Below, one piece after another: positions 1-11,798 of a stretch of 64,000 nt of DNA. This DNA comes from Ailurus styani (lineage: Eukaryota; Chordata; Mammalia; Carnivora; Ailuridae): the NCBI GenBank assembly GCA_002007465.1, contig LNAC01000032.1, positions 10,498,594-10,562,593 on the forward strand, read 5' to 3'. The position numbers and the translations under genes are program-made. The notes beneath the pieces are model-generated. The model was not told the origin of the DNA and did no database searches. It worked only from the letters and a program-made list of their open reading frames with translations. Positions within the stretch are counted from its first letter, which is position 1, and each line of letters starts with the position of its first letter.

Positions 1-172
1 ACAGAGAGAGAGAGATCACAAGTAGGCAGAGAGGCAGGCAGAGAGACAGGGAGAGGAGGAAGCAGGCTCCCCGCTGAGCAGAGAGCCCTATGCGGGCCTC
101 GATCCCAGGACCCTGAGATCATGACCTGAGCCGAAAGCAGAGGTTTTAACCCACTGAGCCACCCAGGCGCCC
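1..172 (-). mobile_element. CAN-SINE, antisense to window, cut by left edge
   Basis: The reverse complement of the tRNA-like head (CAGTGGGTTAA... and GCGCCTGGGTGGCTCAG) ends near 172. The A-rich tail is off the window, so the target duplication cannot be checked. Confidence 0.93.
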
Positions 173-1317
173 CCATTCAATCTTTCTAATGGTACCTGAC
201 CAATATAACAACCACCTTAAATTTATATTGAGAACATTTATTTAAAATTTCAAAGTAATTTCAAACACATTATCTCATTTTAAAATTTATGTTTATTTTT
301 AATTTCATCATTTTAAAAAAGTCATGTGAGACAGCATTATAGGTCATGTTTTCTTCACATTACAAATAAGGCCACATGATAAGATTATATTGGAAAAGGA
401 AGAAGAATCCAGTTTTTCTGGTTCCTATAGTCTAGTGTTCTTCCTACCACAACTTATTTAAAGATATGTGGTGATGACAATAACTTGACTAGATTCACCA
501 AAGTATTTTGTGAGAAATATTTTTATTTGACATACTTTGCAGGAGTAAAAGCTGAAGTAATACAGCTGACTGATAAGGGGATGTATAGTATTTTGAGATA
601 GACAAACTGAGGCAGTGATTGAAGGAAAGAAAGGGAACTAAGTATACAGAAAGTGAAGCAGATTTAAAATAGATTTAAAACATTTAAGAAGAATATGCTG
701 AGTATAAGAAGATTAAAGTTAAGGGCTTGACAAAGAAGAACTGAATTTTTCTAAAAGAAAATGGAAGTATATGAAGTAGGGAATGGGAAATAAATAAAAT
801 GGATTTCTTTTACTGGTGAAAATCTTTTTCCTCCAATAAGGATTTTAAGCAAAGGAACATGAGATGTAGGAAGAAAATGTACGCAGTCATGAAAAGAAAG
901 AGGGCAGAACAAAGACCCATTTACACAATGACTCACCATCAGAAACAGGTCTTCCTAAAAGAGTAAGTTGTGACAGTCATTTTATAAAATTACAATAAAT
1001 GATTCTGATAGTCTTGCAGTCATTTCAATTCCAGGGATAATGAAAGCTGTGGGAGTGGGAGAAGTTATGTGTTTGGAAATCATTGCAAGAATAAGCAGGG
1101 AGATCTACTAGTTTGACTACTTTCTTTAAAATTACAACTAATAGGTCATAAAATAGTTGCTAAAAAATTAAGAGTTTGGTGGTTAAAAAATAAAAGAAAG
1201 ATATTTACTGAGAAAGTACACGTCAGGAGGAAGTATTTTAATGAATGTAGTAAAAGTTGAGTATATAACCAAAACACTCACCTAAAAGTTGAAAGTACTG
1301 AAAATATGGCCCCTATA
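173..1317. other. Intron 2 sequence, nothing assigned
   Basis: AT-rich intronic DNA. I see no exon, no recent repeat and no long frame; the 62-codon minus frame near 751-939 has no recognisable content. Confidence 0.6.
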
Positions 1318-1331
1318 GTAAATGCGGATTT

Positions 1332-1361
1332 TTTTTTTTTTAAAGATTTTATTTACTTGTC

Positions 1362-1392
<31 letters not shown>

Positions 1393-1536
1393 ACACATGC
1401 AGGGGGAATGGCAGGCAGAGGGAGAAGCGGGTCCCCACTGAGCAAAGAGCCTGATGCGGAGCTTGATCCCAGGACCCTGGGATCACGATCTGAGCCGAAG
1501 GCAGATGCTTAACTGACTGAACCACCCAGGTACCCT
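1332..1536 (-). mobile_element. CAN-SINE, older subtype
   Basis: T-rich tail at 1332, (GA)n block, then the reverse of the head ending at 1536. The 14-bp flank GTAAATGCGGATTT (1318-1331) recurs at 1537-1550 with one change (C to T), so the insertion is somewhat diverged. Confidence 0.95.
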
Positions 1537-2206
1537 GTAAATGTGGATTTCTTCACTGCAAATTAAGACAATGAGGTTATACAAAGCACAGTGAAGAATA
1601 CTTTCAGTAAAAGACGCATCTCACCCTACTGTCACCTTAGGTGAAAACATAAAGAAAGCTAAAGAGATCTGACGTGTGTAGGATTCAGTAGGATTCTTTA
1701 AAGTCCTTAATTTGCTAATGTTTACTGTAAGCCTATAGGATTACACACTGTTTCTCAAATAAACAAATCATTTCTTAATGGAGCATCATAAAAAAAAGAC
1801 TGACCCAAGAAATGCACTTAAAGAAATAATATAAAGAAGTCAATATGTAAAATTTACTCTATTTTTCCAGGAAAACAAAACAAACAAGAAAAAGGTACGT
1901 AAGAAGGAGAAACAGCAGTCACTTCAAGCTGATATTACTGTAACCCTGGACAAAAGAGACAGAGCTGAATGGCTCAAAGTATCATCTTAAATTAAGTTGT
2001 ATGTAATTAAGAAATGTCCAAAAACAGATAACTATCATTGTGTTCTATCCATCCAACAGAATATTATAAATTCACTAAAAATATCATTTAAAAATACTTA
2101 ACATCATGGATAGATTTTCAAAATATGTTTTTTTAAAAAGAAAGCTACATTTTCACGGCATGATAGAAATTTTATAAAATAAAAAATTACAATAAAAAAG
2201 TTTTCT

Positions 2207-2393
2207 AGGGGTTCCTGGGTGGCTCAGTGGGTTAAGCCTCTGCCTTCGGGTCAAGTCACGATTTCAGGGTCCTGGGGTCGAGCCCCACATCGGGCTCCCT
2301 GCTGAGCCGGGAGCCTGCTTCCTCCTCTCTCTGCCTGCCTCTCTGCCTACTTGTAATCTCTCTCTCTCTGTCAAATAAATAAATAAAATCTTA
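2207..2393 (+). mobile_element. CAN-SINE
   Basis: Head GGTTCCTGGGTGGCTCAGT to (AAAT)n tail. Flanked by AAAAAAGTTTTCT at 2194-2206 and 2394-2406, a perfect 13-bp target duplication. Confidence 0.95.
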
Positions 2394-2414
2394 AAAAAAG
2401 TTTTCTGTATTTTT

Positions 2415-2601
2415 TAAAAGATTTTATTTATCTGTCAAAGAGAGAGAGAGAGAGCACAAGCAGGGGAGGGGCAGGCAGACAGAGACAGAGAAGCAGGCTC
2501 CCCACTGAGCAAGGAGTCCAATAAGGGACTTGAGCCCAGGACCCTGGGATCATAAGCTGAGCCAAAGGCAGACGCCCAACCAACTGACACCCAAGCTCCC
2601 T
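2415..2601 (-). mobile_element. CAN-SINE, opposite orientation, abutting the previous one
   Basis: Its own duplication GTTTTCTGTATTTTT lies at 2400-2414 and 2602-2616. The first copy overlaps the target duplication of the SINE on its left, so it inserted at the same spot in inverted orientation. The body is diverged (for example CAATAAGGGACTTGAGCCC), which suggests an older subtype master. Confidence 0.93.
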
Positions 2602-2619
2602 GTTTTCTGTATTTTTAAG

Positions 2620-3450
2620 TTCTATACCATATACTGGAATTATTTCATAAATAGAAAATCTATTTTAAAACCTGTATATATGAGGACATACTGCACATAA
2701 CAGAAACTACTGTGTACTCCAATATTATATTCCAATAGACGAATGTATTAGCTTACAAGTCACATAATTATAAAATCTGAAAGTATAGCGAGCTTCATGA
2801 ATGGTTTCCTGCTTCTGCTCCATTTCTCTGAGCTCTCCTCAATTCTCTCCTCTTCTGTGTGTTGACATTATCAGATGAGCTTGGAGGAAAAATGGCTATT
2901 CCAGTTCCATGTCTTATAGAAGAGCAACACAGAAGTCTCTTCTCTCCCCACACCTCTCCTCCCTACCTCAAAATAAAGACCAAAAGTACCAAGGCTCACA
3001 TGAATTGAACCAATCTGACTTAATTAATTTGGCCAGATGAATGCCATGCCATGTATTGATCAGTTTGGGCCTGAAGCAATTCCATTGTGAACAGACACCA
3101 TAACCTTGGGGGTGGAGATGAGGGTCATCTCACTCAAATTTCATGGTTTCTTCCAAGGAGGACAGCTGTGTAGAGAAAAGGAGGGAGAAAAGGGCAGGGG
3201 GAGGGGGAAGAATCTTAAGTAACAATAAAGAAAAAAAAGAAAAAGGAAAAGAAATGTAGAGACATGGCATAAAAGAAGCAGAGAACTGATCAAGATCTGT
3301 AGTGATTTACTACTGTTTTATTAGAAAGAGAAAACAAATCCAAATAAAATCCTGTTGGCTTAAGTAAAATTGAAAAATTTTTAAAGTTTTGTGGAAGTTT
3401 TCTTTCAAGTACAGTCCTAGAGAATAAGAACTACAAGTTGCCAAGTGAGC
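2620..3450. other. Intron 2, nothing assigned
   Basis: Unique-looking AT-rich DNA with a purine-rich patch at 3175-3255. No coding or repeat signature that I recognise. Confidence 0.5.
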
Positions 3451-3454
3451 TCAA

Positions 3455-3672
3455 GATACAGGGTTCCAGGTATGGAATGAGTAAGTCACAGGAATAAAAG
3501 ACACAGCATAAGAAATACAGTTAATCGTACTCTAAAAGCAATGTAACAGGACAGAGGGTAGCTACACTTGGGGTGAGTACACAGTACAATGTGTAAACCC
3601 ATCAAATCACTAAGTTGTAGACCTGAAACAACTGTAACATTGTGTCAACTATACTCAAAATAAAACTGAATG
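3455..3672 (+). mobile_element. L1 3'UTR fragment
   Basis: Matches by eye the L1 tail at 44215-44420: the shared blocks GTAGCTACACTTG, GTGAGTACACAG and ACCTGAAAC occur in the same order, ending in an AATAAAACTGAATGAAAG A-rich end. It is 5'-truncated and diverged. Confidence 0.75.
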
Positions 3673-4313
3673 AAAGAATTATTTAATTATGAAAGGGTTG
3701 AGAATAGGAACCAAAAAAGATATTACTAACCAAGAACAAGTTTGATGTTAATTTCCCAAAGGTTAAAGAACGCTTCAGAGCAGATGACTTAATGCTGAAA
3801 TGATAAAGAATCAATAATTTTATGTAAACTTTTGGTAGAGTTTTTTCATTATTAGAGGGAATGACTAGGTTATATGCTGTGACACAGGAGTAGCTGACTA
3901 TAAAATATTTTGAGTAAATTCAATATTTTAAAAAGTATGTGTTTGGGAGACTGAAGAAGGAAGTCCTATTCTGAGAAATGAATGGAAGAAATACCAAGCC
4001 AAAGTACTTCAAGAAAAGTAACATACAAGCTTGTCACCTGAAACAGTACTTGTTACAGAATAATTATGAGAGACTTTCAGAGACCATTAAGTGATTTTAC
4101 TTGTGTTTAGAGACATCAAGAATAAGGACAAAGAACGAACTGGCAAAATGCTTATAATTCTATTCAAAATAAGTCTAGCACTACAACTGCTACAACTGCA
4201 CTGAACTATTTTGAAAAGAGTAGAACCAAGTAAACTTTTCAAACCCTTTTCAGTATACTCTGGCTACAGCAGTAACAAAAAACCCCACCAAAACTAAACT
4301 TTGAAAAGAGAAA

Positions 4314-4517
4314 TAGGGTGCCTGCGTGGCGCAGGCGTTAAATGTCTGCCTTCAGCTCAGGTCATGATCCCAGGGTCCTGGGATTGAGCCCCACATTGGG
4401 CTCCCTGCTCTGCAGGAAGCCTGCTTCTCCCTCTCCCACTCCCCCTGCTTGTGTTCCCTCTCTCGCTGTGTCTCTGTCAAATAAATAAAATCTTAAAAAA
4501 AGAGAGAGAGAGAGAGA
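4314..4517 (+). mobile_element. CAN-SINE, older subtype
   Basis: The head is altered (GTGCCTGCGTGGCGCAGGCG) and the body has CCCACTCCCCCTGCTTGTG, typical of older carnivore copies. GAAAAGAGAAA flanks it at 4303-4313 and 4518-4528. The tail is (AG)n. Confidence 0.92.
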
Positions 4518-4849
4518 GAAAAGAGAAACTGACTTCAGACCACCATAACCTACAAAAAATGGGGGTAAGTTATATGTTGGATTTAATTACTGCTGATAAA
4601 ATAGTAACTAAATAATGGTTCTTAAAATACACACACAATATTGAAAAGTTATCAGTAAACCAACAGACAACATACATCATGAAATGAAAGCTGTGAGGAA
4701 ACATAAACATTTCCTGAGAAACTTCTTTCCTCAAGAAACATATATGCTAATGAAGGAGTAGATTATTGTCATTACACATAATGTGAGTTACACTGTTAAC
4801 ATCTGTGAGGTTTTTGACCACTCTAAAAAAAGTTACTGGATTTATGCAC

Positions 4850-5000
4850 TGACAGTTTTAAACACTTAGTAATTAACTACCATGTGCTAGGCAAATGTCT
4901 AACAAGACATACATATATACCTTGTCCTCAAAGAGCTTTTGGTGTAGTTAAGGAGGCAGACAAGTATAAAAGCAGTTATAATATTTTGATAGAAATCCCA
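4850..5000 (-). mobile_element. Ancient LINE 3' end (L2/CR1-like)
   Basis: ACTACCATGTGCTAGGCAAATG followed by CTTGTCCTCAAAGAGCTT resembles the widespread mammalian 'CTACTATGTGCCAGGCAC ... TGCCCTCAAGGAGCTTAC' repeat, here in reverse. The family name is uncertain. Confidence 0.5.
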
Positions 5001-6680
5001 CAGCGGACTTAATGTATCGACGCACCTAACCCAGTCTAGGCTTCCATCTGTCTAATCTTCATGATATTTGATGATCACCCATTGTTTTAGAACCTCATTT
5101 TCCCCAGAGAACTACCATTTTCTGTACTCTATTGCTTTGTAAATCCCTATTAAAATGGAAGGTATTAGAGACCAAGATAAACTAGGCAAAATATTACCCA
5201 GGCTAGCTAGAATCAGGTCAAGGCAAAATGTTCTAAGAGAGAAAAGCAGGGCACCACAAGGTGGTCCTACCTAAGTGGTAAGAGAAAAATGTGTGATGGA
5301 GGTCTATTAACAGTGCCTAATCTAGGAGAGCAAAGCAGGAAATATTAGTCAAAGAAGAATTTACTCTGCTAAACATAGAGGTTGGAAAAGATCATAAATG
5401 AGAAAATGGATGACAATTTCCCAAGCGATACAGAGTACAATAACTGGGAAAAGGACAATTGTGAGATGGTCAGTTAAAAAACTTTCCCATCTCCAAACAT
5501 TTTCAGACCTCATCTGGACCCTTCTTTACTTTGCCCTTTGGATCCCTTAACTTCTATACATAAACACCAGACTCTCCCAGAACTGTTACCTCCCCACCTT
5601 CACTGTATCTGGAATCCTTCTCTGGAGACTTACCTTGAAGTGATCTTAAGCAGAACTCCTCAACTCTCTTTTCCGTCCCTTCGAGTCCAAGACTCAGGGC
5701 TTAGAGCCTGAGCTGGTATTTTCTTAGCTCAAAAATATCTTTTCTAAACTATTTGTCCTCTGGCTTCACTCAAAAACAATTTCTATCTTTTCAACTTCTA
5801 CCATCCAGTGACACTCTTCTTATCACTAGTATTCCAATCTTCAAGAACACTGGATCTTATTCTTGAATTCTCTCTCCCCTCCAATTCCTGCCATTGTTCT
5901 AAACAACTGTGAATCTATACAAAGTGGCTAATAACTTGGCCTCACATTCCCTGACTTTAATAAATGGCCTAATTCTCCACTGCTCTTTAACAATCCACCA
6001 CACATAACATCCGGGGTGCCAGCTCCTTCATCATGTAGAGCTGCTAAACAGTTGAAAGTTTAAATCTGCAAATAACTTTCTGATCACATTCTATTTTACC
6101 ATGTATTTTATTTCCTTATTAGTATACAAATATTTTTAAATCTCACTGAAACCTCTATTCATTCAACTCTCCCTTCTTTCCCCAATCTATCAGCCCTCTC
6201 CAGGACTCTTCATCCCTACCTACTCTGAAGAAAATAAAATGATCAATGATTTCAGCAATTCTAGTATTACCTCAGTTTCCTAAAACCTCAGCTATTTCAC
6301 CTTGTCATTCAATCCCTGACACTAGATGAATTCAGCCATATACTTCTTCCTGCTCTCCAATTTTAAAATGTTATTAAATACGAAAGCTAGTACCACACAA
6401 ATTCACAGTTTACAATCTTAATTGGACCTTCAACATTGTTCAATAATCCTTTTCTTTATCCCTAGTCATTTCCCTTTCACATTTCCTAAGCCAGTAATTC
6501 TAAACATAAACTATTCTCTATATATGCCATATTCTCACACTCTCCATCATGGTCAACAGATAACCTTTCCTGATAATTCAGAGTGCAGGTATTTTTTTCC
6601 TTCACACTTAAACTTCTCTCTGACACTACCTATCCTTAACTCCTGTTTCTGAGAAAGACCATCATCATCCCCCTCTTTCT
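5000..6680. other. Pyrimidine-rich intron 2 block, unassigned
   Basis: C/T-rich sequence (about 5480-6680) with many CTTC/CTCC words. It may be a decayed L2 ORF2 region continuous with the L2 at 6680, but no diagnostic block is clear. A 76-codon frame at 6422-6652 is not convincing as a gene. Confidence 0.4.
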
Positions 6681-7445
6681 TCTCATTGGCTATCCCCCAA
6701 CTCCTCTTTCAATCTGCTACCACAAATCTTTTTAAAACACCAATCTGATTTTTACTTGCTTTTGCTGGTTTCCCCAGCTTGGTGCTACTGACGGAAGGTT
6801 TGTGTCCCTCACCCCTCCCTGCCATTCATATATTGAAACCTAACCCCAGTGTAATGCTATTAGGAGGTGGGGCCTTTCGGACAAGATTGGGTCAGAGGGG
6901 GCGTTCCCACAAATGAGATTTGTGACCTTACAAAAAGACGCCGGGAGATGCCTGGCTTCTTCTACTATCTGAGGTTCCAGCAAAAAGACAGCTGTCTATG
7001 AATCAGGAAGGTCTCACCAGACACTGAATCTGCCGATGCCTTGACTTGAACTTCCCAACCTTTAGAACTGTGAGAAATGCCACCGGGTCTTGGGTATTTG
7101 GTTATAGCAGCCTAAGCAGATGAAGACACAGGGCATAAAATTCCTTTCGTAATTTGAACCCTTACTCCCTTTTCCATTTATCATCTCTTGAGCCTCCCCT
7201 GAACATATTTTTTCCTTTTTTTCTTTTTTCTTTTTTTTTTTTTTGCTGGCCATACCAAACACTTCAGTTTCTAATTGAACCACATGCCCTCTTACCACTA
7301 TGACTTTATGTATATTGTTTCTTTTGCTTGGGATGTTTTTCTCCCAATCCTTAGGCCCTCATATTACCTGGGTTAAGTGCACTATATTTTCAAAATCCAG
7401 CATGATGATTCTGCTTGTCAAACTCACACCTCTCCTCCAATACTC
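6680..7445 (+). mobile_element. L2 LINE fragment interrupted by an LTR
   Basis: The left part ends ...CACCAATCTGATTTTTACTTGC. The right part resumes with CATACCAAACACTTCAG, TGCTTGGGATGTTTTTCTCCC and similar blocks that follow the L2 3' order (ligand-like 'TGTTCCCTCTGCCTGGAA' region). The LTR at 6782-7130 splits it. There is also a T-rich run at 7215-7243. Confidence 0.6.
6782..7130 (+). mobile_element. MLT1-type solo LTR (ERVL-MaLR)
   Basis: Diagnostic blocks occur in order: TTTGTGTCCCTCACCC, TTGAAACCTAACCCCAGTG, TATTAGGAGGTGGGGCCTTT, ACACTGAATCTGCCG, AGAACTGTGAGAAATG, and a 3' end TTATAGCAGCCTAAGCAGA...GACACA. No internal retroviral sequence is present. A short stretch before the 3' end is missing compared with full-length copies. 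Confidence 0.85.
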
Positions 7446-8019
7446 ACACACAATGTTGTAGTTATTTCCCAAGTTCTTAGCATCTTTTTGATAGCTGAAG
7501 ACTTGGGAGTAGATAACATCATTCAAAAAATTTATTTTTACTGAGTAAAAATCTATTTTTACTATGTTGGGAATAAAAGATAAATAGGATACAAATCATA
7601 TCCTCAGAAAGCTGTCTAGAGAGAGGTTAATAAATTATCACAATTCAATGTGACTGATATTACAATGAGGTTATGTACAACAGATACAGTGGGAAGCAAT
7701 CACAGCTCCATAAAGATCATGGAAATTTTCAATAAGAAGGTAACATGTGAGCCAAGTTTTTAAGGGTAATCAAGCATATTCTAAGCAGAAAAGGAGAAAA
7801 ATATATGCTAAAAAGAGGAATATGTAAAAGCATTACCAGCTGAGGCTAGAGAGCCTAAATGGTAATAGCAACATTCCATGACACTGGATGATTTTGTTTT
7901 TTGTCCACAGCAGAAGGCTACCAGAATTGGGAAGTGGAATAGGTAGATGGTTAGTATTATTCAAGGTTTGAAGAAGAGGCAAGTGGAAGAAGACGTGTAC
8001 ACACATAAAAAACTCATTT
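7446..8019. other. Intron 2, nothing assigned
   Basis: AT-rich sequence without recognisable genes or repeats. Confidence 0.5.
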
Positions 8020-8190
8020 ATCCATTAGGATCCAGATGAAATGTCAGTCCCCATGTGACACATTGAAAGACCCTCACAATAGGACTTGAATCCAGCTCTG
8101 TTTCAGCTTTATTACATAGTATATTATACTTTATAAAATTTATCTATTACTTGTCTATCTAAACTCTCCAGAGCAAAGTACCAACTAATA
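8020..8190 (+). mobile_element. L2 LINE 3' fragment (probable)
   Basis: AGATGAAATGTCAGTCCCCATGTGA and a following 'TTATAC...TTACTTGTCTATCTAAACTC' order resemble the L2 3' region. Heavily decayed. Confidence 0.45.
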
Positions 8191-8392
8191 TACGGTGGTA
8201 CCCGTTGAAGAAATGCCCTGCCCTAAAAGAGTTTGTAGCTGAATACAAGAAACAGGCATATACAATTAATATATGCTAAGTTCAGACAGAGGGATATATA
8301 AACCATTATAAAATACTACAGATGGAGCAACCATGTTACACTTACTGATATTGTTGTAGTTGCAATTACTTCTAACAGAAAAGAGAATTGAG

Positions 8393-8597
8393 GGCGCCTG
8401 GGTGGCTCAGTGGGTTAAAGCCTCTGCCTTCGGCTCAGGTCATGGTCTCAGGGTCCTGGGATCGAGGCCCACATCGGGCTCTCTGCTCGGCAGGGAGCCT
8501 GCTTCCTCCTCTCTCTCTGCCTGCCTCTCTGCCTACTTGTGATCTCTCTCTCTCTCTGTCAAATAAATAAATAAAATCTTTAAAAAAAAAAAAAAAA
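8393..8597 (+). mobile_element. CAN-SINE, young subtype
   Basis: Near-consensus body. Perfect 15-bp target duplication GAAAAGAGAATTGAG at 8378-8392 and 8598-8612. The tail is AAATAAATAAATAAAATCTTT followed by about 16 A. Confidence 0.97.
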
Positions 8598-9259
8598 GAA
8601 AAGAGAATTGAGTTTATAAGGAGATTGCCTTGTATTTTAGGAATTCTCACATCAAGAATGGGAAGTTTTCTTATAGGATTATCACTAGCTCATGCAGAGA
8701 CTAAAGCTTTCACTTTGCATTTAGCTAATCAGGCCTTAGATTACATGTTTTCAAAAGCAAACATATGCAAAAATGTTCTTTAAACCTTCAGAAATCATTA
8801 CAGAAAATTACCTGGCCTTTATATTATCCCTCCCACATGCACACATCAGAAAGAAAAGATGATCAATCCATAACTGTTATTACGAGCCAAATGAAAACAT
8901 TCTGTTTGCTTCTTTAGTACAATGAATAGAAAAGATGTGTGATACTTAACTATGGGAAGAGAAAATTACATGCATCTAAGATGAACTCACCTCCCAGAAC
9001 ATTGTGTGCTAAAACCTAGACTTTGAATCTATGCCTTTTCAAAAAAAACCATTACTCTGACTCTTGGAGCTTCATTTTGGGATTTATCCCAATGAATATA
9101 AAAAAATAGGTCATGAAAAACCTCAGTAAAATCAATTACAGATTCTTGTGTGGAAAATTTTAATACTAATGGCATCAATCTTCACTTGTAGTTACCCAAA
9201 AATGTAATATTATTGCCACACAATCTATTTTGATACCTCATTAGAATATATATTCCACT

Positions 9260-9754
9260 TGTGATGGTTACTTTTATGTGTCAGCTTGGCTGGGCCACGG
9301 TGCCCAGGTATTTGTTCAAACATTAGTCTGAATGTTTCTGTGAGGGTGTTTTTGGACAAGATTAACATTTAAATGCATAGAATATGAATAAACCAAACTG
9401 CCTTCCATAATGTGGCTAGACCTTATCCAAACAGATAAAGACCTGAATAAAACAAGACTGACTTAACCCTTTCTCCTCATTCCCACACCATACATCCCAC
9501 CCCTGACCCCAACAAGAGGAAATTTTCCCAAGAGACCACCTTCAAATTTGAACAGCAGTATCAGCTCTTCTCTGGGTTGCCATCTTGCCAGCCTACCCTG
9601 CAGATTTTGAATTTGTCAGGCTCCATAACCAAGTGAGCCAATTTCTTAAAAATAACTCTTTCAACCCTGCACACACACATATATATGTATAGGTACACCC
9701 ACCCAACCCACACACATCATATTGGTTCTATTTCTCTTGAGAACCCTAATATAC
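9260..9754 (+). mobile_element. MLT2-type solo LTR (ERVL)
   Basis: Starts TGTGATGGTTACTTTTATGTG. It continues with TGGGCCACGGTGCCCAG, GTCTGAATGTTTCTGTGAGG, CATAATGTGGCTAGACC, AGTGAGCCAATTTCTT and the 3' block ATTGGTTCTATTTCTCTTGAG ending CCCTAATATA. The CA/TA-rich stretch before the 3' end (9671-9715) is normal for this LTR. No internal viral region is seen. Confidence 0.85.
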
Positions 9755-10059
9755 CTCTGCCCCTAGATCATCTTATCCTCTTAAACAAATACTTCCAAAT
9801 ACACACACATCCCATACAGATAGTAGGAAAAAATATTCTAACCTTTGCTCTATTAGTTTTTATCAACATACTACTTTCTCTTTGTTATCATACGAGGGCC
9901 AACTGAGGAAATAAATATGATAGTTATCTCTAAACACAGAAGATCTGTTAGGGAGGAAACCTATTGTTTGTTTATCCGGGAGCTAAAAAAGGACCAATGA
10001 GTGGCAATGGCAAGGAAAAAAACTGAGGACCAATATTAAAAAAGTATTTTCTAGTATGA

Positions 10060-10165
10060 GGAACGAAGGAAGGAAGGAAGGGAGGGAGGGAGGAAGGGAG
10101 TGAGGGAGGAAGGGAGGGAGGGAGAGGGGAAGAGAGGAAAGAAAAAAGAAAAGAAAGAAAAGATT
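10060..10165 (+). repeat. Purine (GGAA/GGGA)n tract
   Basis: About 100 bp of almost pure purine on the plus strand, built from GGAAGGAAGG, GGGAGGGAGG and GAAAG units. It can adopt unusual DNA structure. The antisense 76-codon frame over it is low-complexity. Confidence 0.95.
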
Positions 10166-10482
10166 AAAATTTTCTTTAAAAGACTAGGGCTCTTCATTAG
10201 GCCTGAGTAAGTATTTGCTAAGGTAAAACCACGAATAAATCCTTCCTTGGCCCTGAAAATTTTAGCTGAACAGGTCTGCAAGTATCATAGTAGAAGACGC
10301 TAAAGAATTGTTCCAACCTTAAATACAATCATCTATGCCCTCATTGTTTTCTGTTATTATTTACTATTCTCGCCTATCCTCCACTATCGTCCCCCACCTC
10401 TGACTTCTCTCTACCATATCTTTCTCCCCATTCTAATTTCATCATCTCCTGTTTAAATGTTTTTTAAGAATACAGAAATGAG

Positions 10483-10663
10483 AGGTGCCTGGGTGGCACA
10501 GTCAGTTAAGCATCTGACTTTGGTTTCCACTCAGGTCATAAGATTGTGCCCCGTGTAGGGCTCCATGCTCACCATGGAGTCTGCTTGTGATTCTCTTTCC
10601 TTCTGCCTGCCCCTCCCACTTCTGCTCTCTCTGTCTCTCTAAAATAAAAAATAAAAAATTTTA
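10483..10663 (+). mobile_element. CAN-SINE, older subtype
   Basis: Head GGTGCCTGGGTGGCACAGTC, body CTCACCATGGAGTCTGCTT. Perfect duplication AATACAGAAATGAG at 10469-10482 and 10664-10677. Confidence 0.95.
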
Positions 10664-10808
10664 AATACAGAAATGAGCTTCAGATAAAAGGTCTCTCTGT
10701 GTCACAACTATACCTTTATATGTTTTGTTTGTTTGTTTTACTCAATTTTCCTCCTCTCCTTTCTTTAGATGTGTAAGTAAATTCTGTGGTCTCAGAAATG
10801 ACAGACTG

Positions 10809-11005
10809 GGGCACCTGGGTGGCTCAGTGGGTTAAAGCCTCTGCCTTCAGCTCAGGTTGTGACCTCAGGGTCCTGGGATCGAGGCCCGTATCTGGCTCCC
10901 TGCTTGGCAGGGAGCCTGCTTCCTCCTCTCTCTCTGCCTGCCTCTCTGCCTACTTGTGATCTTTCTATCTGTCAAATAAATAAATAAATAAAACTTGAAA
11001 AAAAA
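10809..11005 (+). mobile_element. CAN-SINE, young subtype
   Basis: Perfect 13-bp duplication AAATGACAGACTG at 10796-10808 and 11006-11018. Tail of AAATAAATAAATAAATAAAAC then A-run. Confidence 0.97.
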
Positions 11006-11299
11006 AAATGACAGACTGAATCTTACTTTCCTATTTGACAAACAGTTGCTTTTAATTTTCTCTTTATTTTCCTATTTACATAATAACAAATATATGTTCA
11101 TATAAAAAAAGTTAGTCTTTGACAAAATTCCAAAAATTTTTCTTCAAAGGTCTAGCCCAAAGTTCATAATTAAATTCCTCTACACAGTATGACAGTATCT
11201 TATTTATAGATTATACCAAGACTGGGTAAACACTGATATGGCCTTTGATTCATCTCATTCTTTTCAATCCTACTGAAAAAATACTGTTCACATTAGAAC

Positions 11300-11486
11300 A
11301 TTGTTACTTAAAGTGTGATCCATAGATTTGCACACTGGCATCCACTGGGAACTTATTAAAAATGCAAATTGTCAGGCCCCACATAAAACCAATGAATCAG
11401 AATCTTTGAGGATAGAACCCAAGTATTTGTGTTCTAATAATCCTTCCAAATACTTTTTATGTACCTAAAGTTTGAGAAACATCAGT
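11300..11486 (-). mobile_element. MER20 (hAT-Charlie MITE)
   Basis: Reads as the reverse of MER20: TTAAAGTGTGATCCATAG, CACTGGGAACTTATTA, ATGCAAATTGTCAGGCCCC, AATGAATCAGAATCTTTGAGG, and CTAAAGTTTGAGAAACATC at the end. Confidence 0.75.
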
Positions 11487-11497
11487 ATAAAATACTT

Positions 11498-11766
11498 ATG
11501 TCCAATGGAAATATAATGTGAGCCACATAAATGAAAATTTCCTAGCAGCCACATTAAAAGGTAAAAAGAAACAGATGAAATTTAATAAGCATTTTATTTA
11601 TATAAAATATTATCATTTCAATATGTAATCAACACAAAAATTGAGTCATTTTACTTTTTTTTGAAGACTGCCTCTGAGGTTATAAATTATCTCAATTTCA
11701 ACTAGTCCCCTTTCAAGTACTCAAAAGCCACATGGGGTCAATAGCTACTTTACGGATAGTTCAGCC
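11498..11766. mobile_element. hAT-type non-autonomous DNA transposon relic
   Basis: TGTCCAATGGAAATATAATG at one end, AGCCACATTAAAAGGTAAAA and ATTATCATTTCAATATG inside, and AAAAGCCACATGGGGTCAATAGC near the other end. This is a known mammalian-wide repeat whose exact family name I cannot give with certainty. It abuts the MER20. Confidence 0.6.
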
Positions 11767-11798
11767 CTAGAATTGGTTGAGGTGGAAGCTGGGTTCTT

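Noticed and set aside
8393..8570. Possible tRNA-Lys-like gene and short proteins in SINE heads
   Set aside because: The tRNA likeness is the SINE head itself, repeated 29 times in the window; the frames are SINE translations.
10060..10165. Regulatory purine element or telomere-like sequence
   Set aside because: Plain (GGAA/GGGA)n simple repeat with irregular units.
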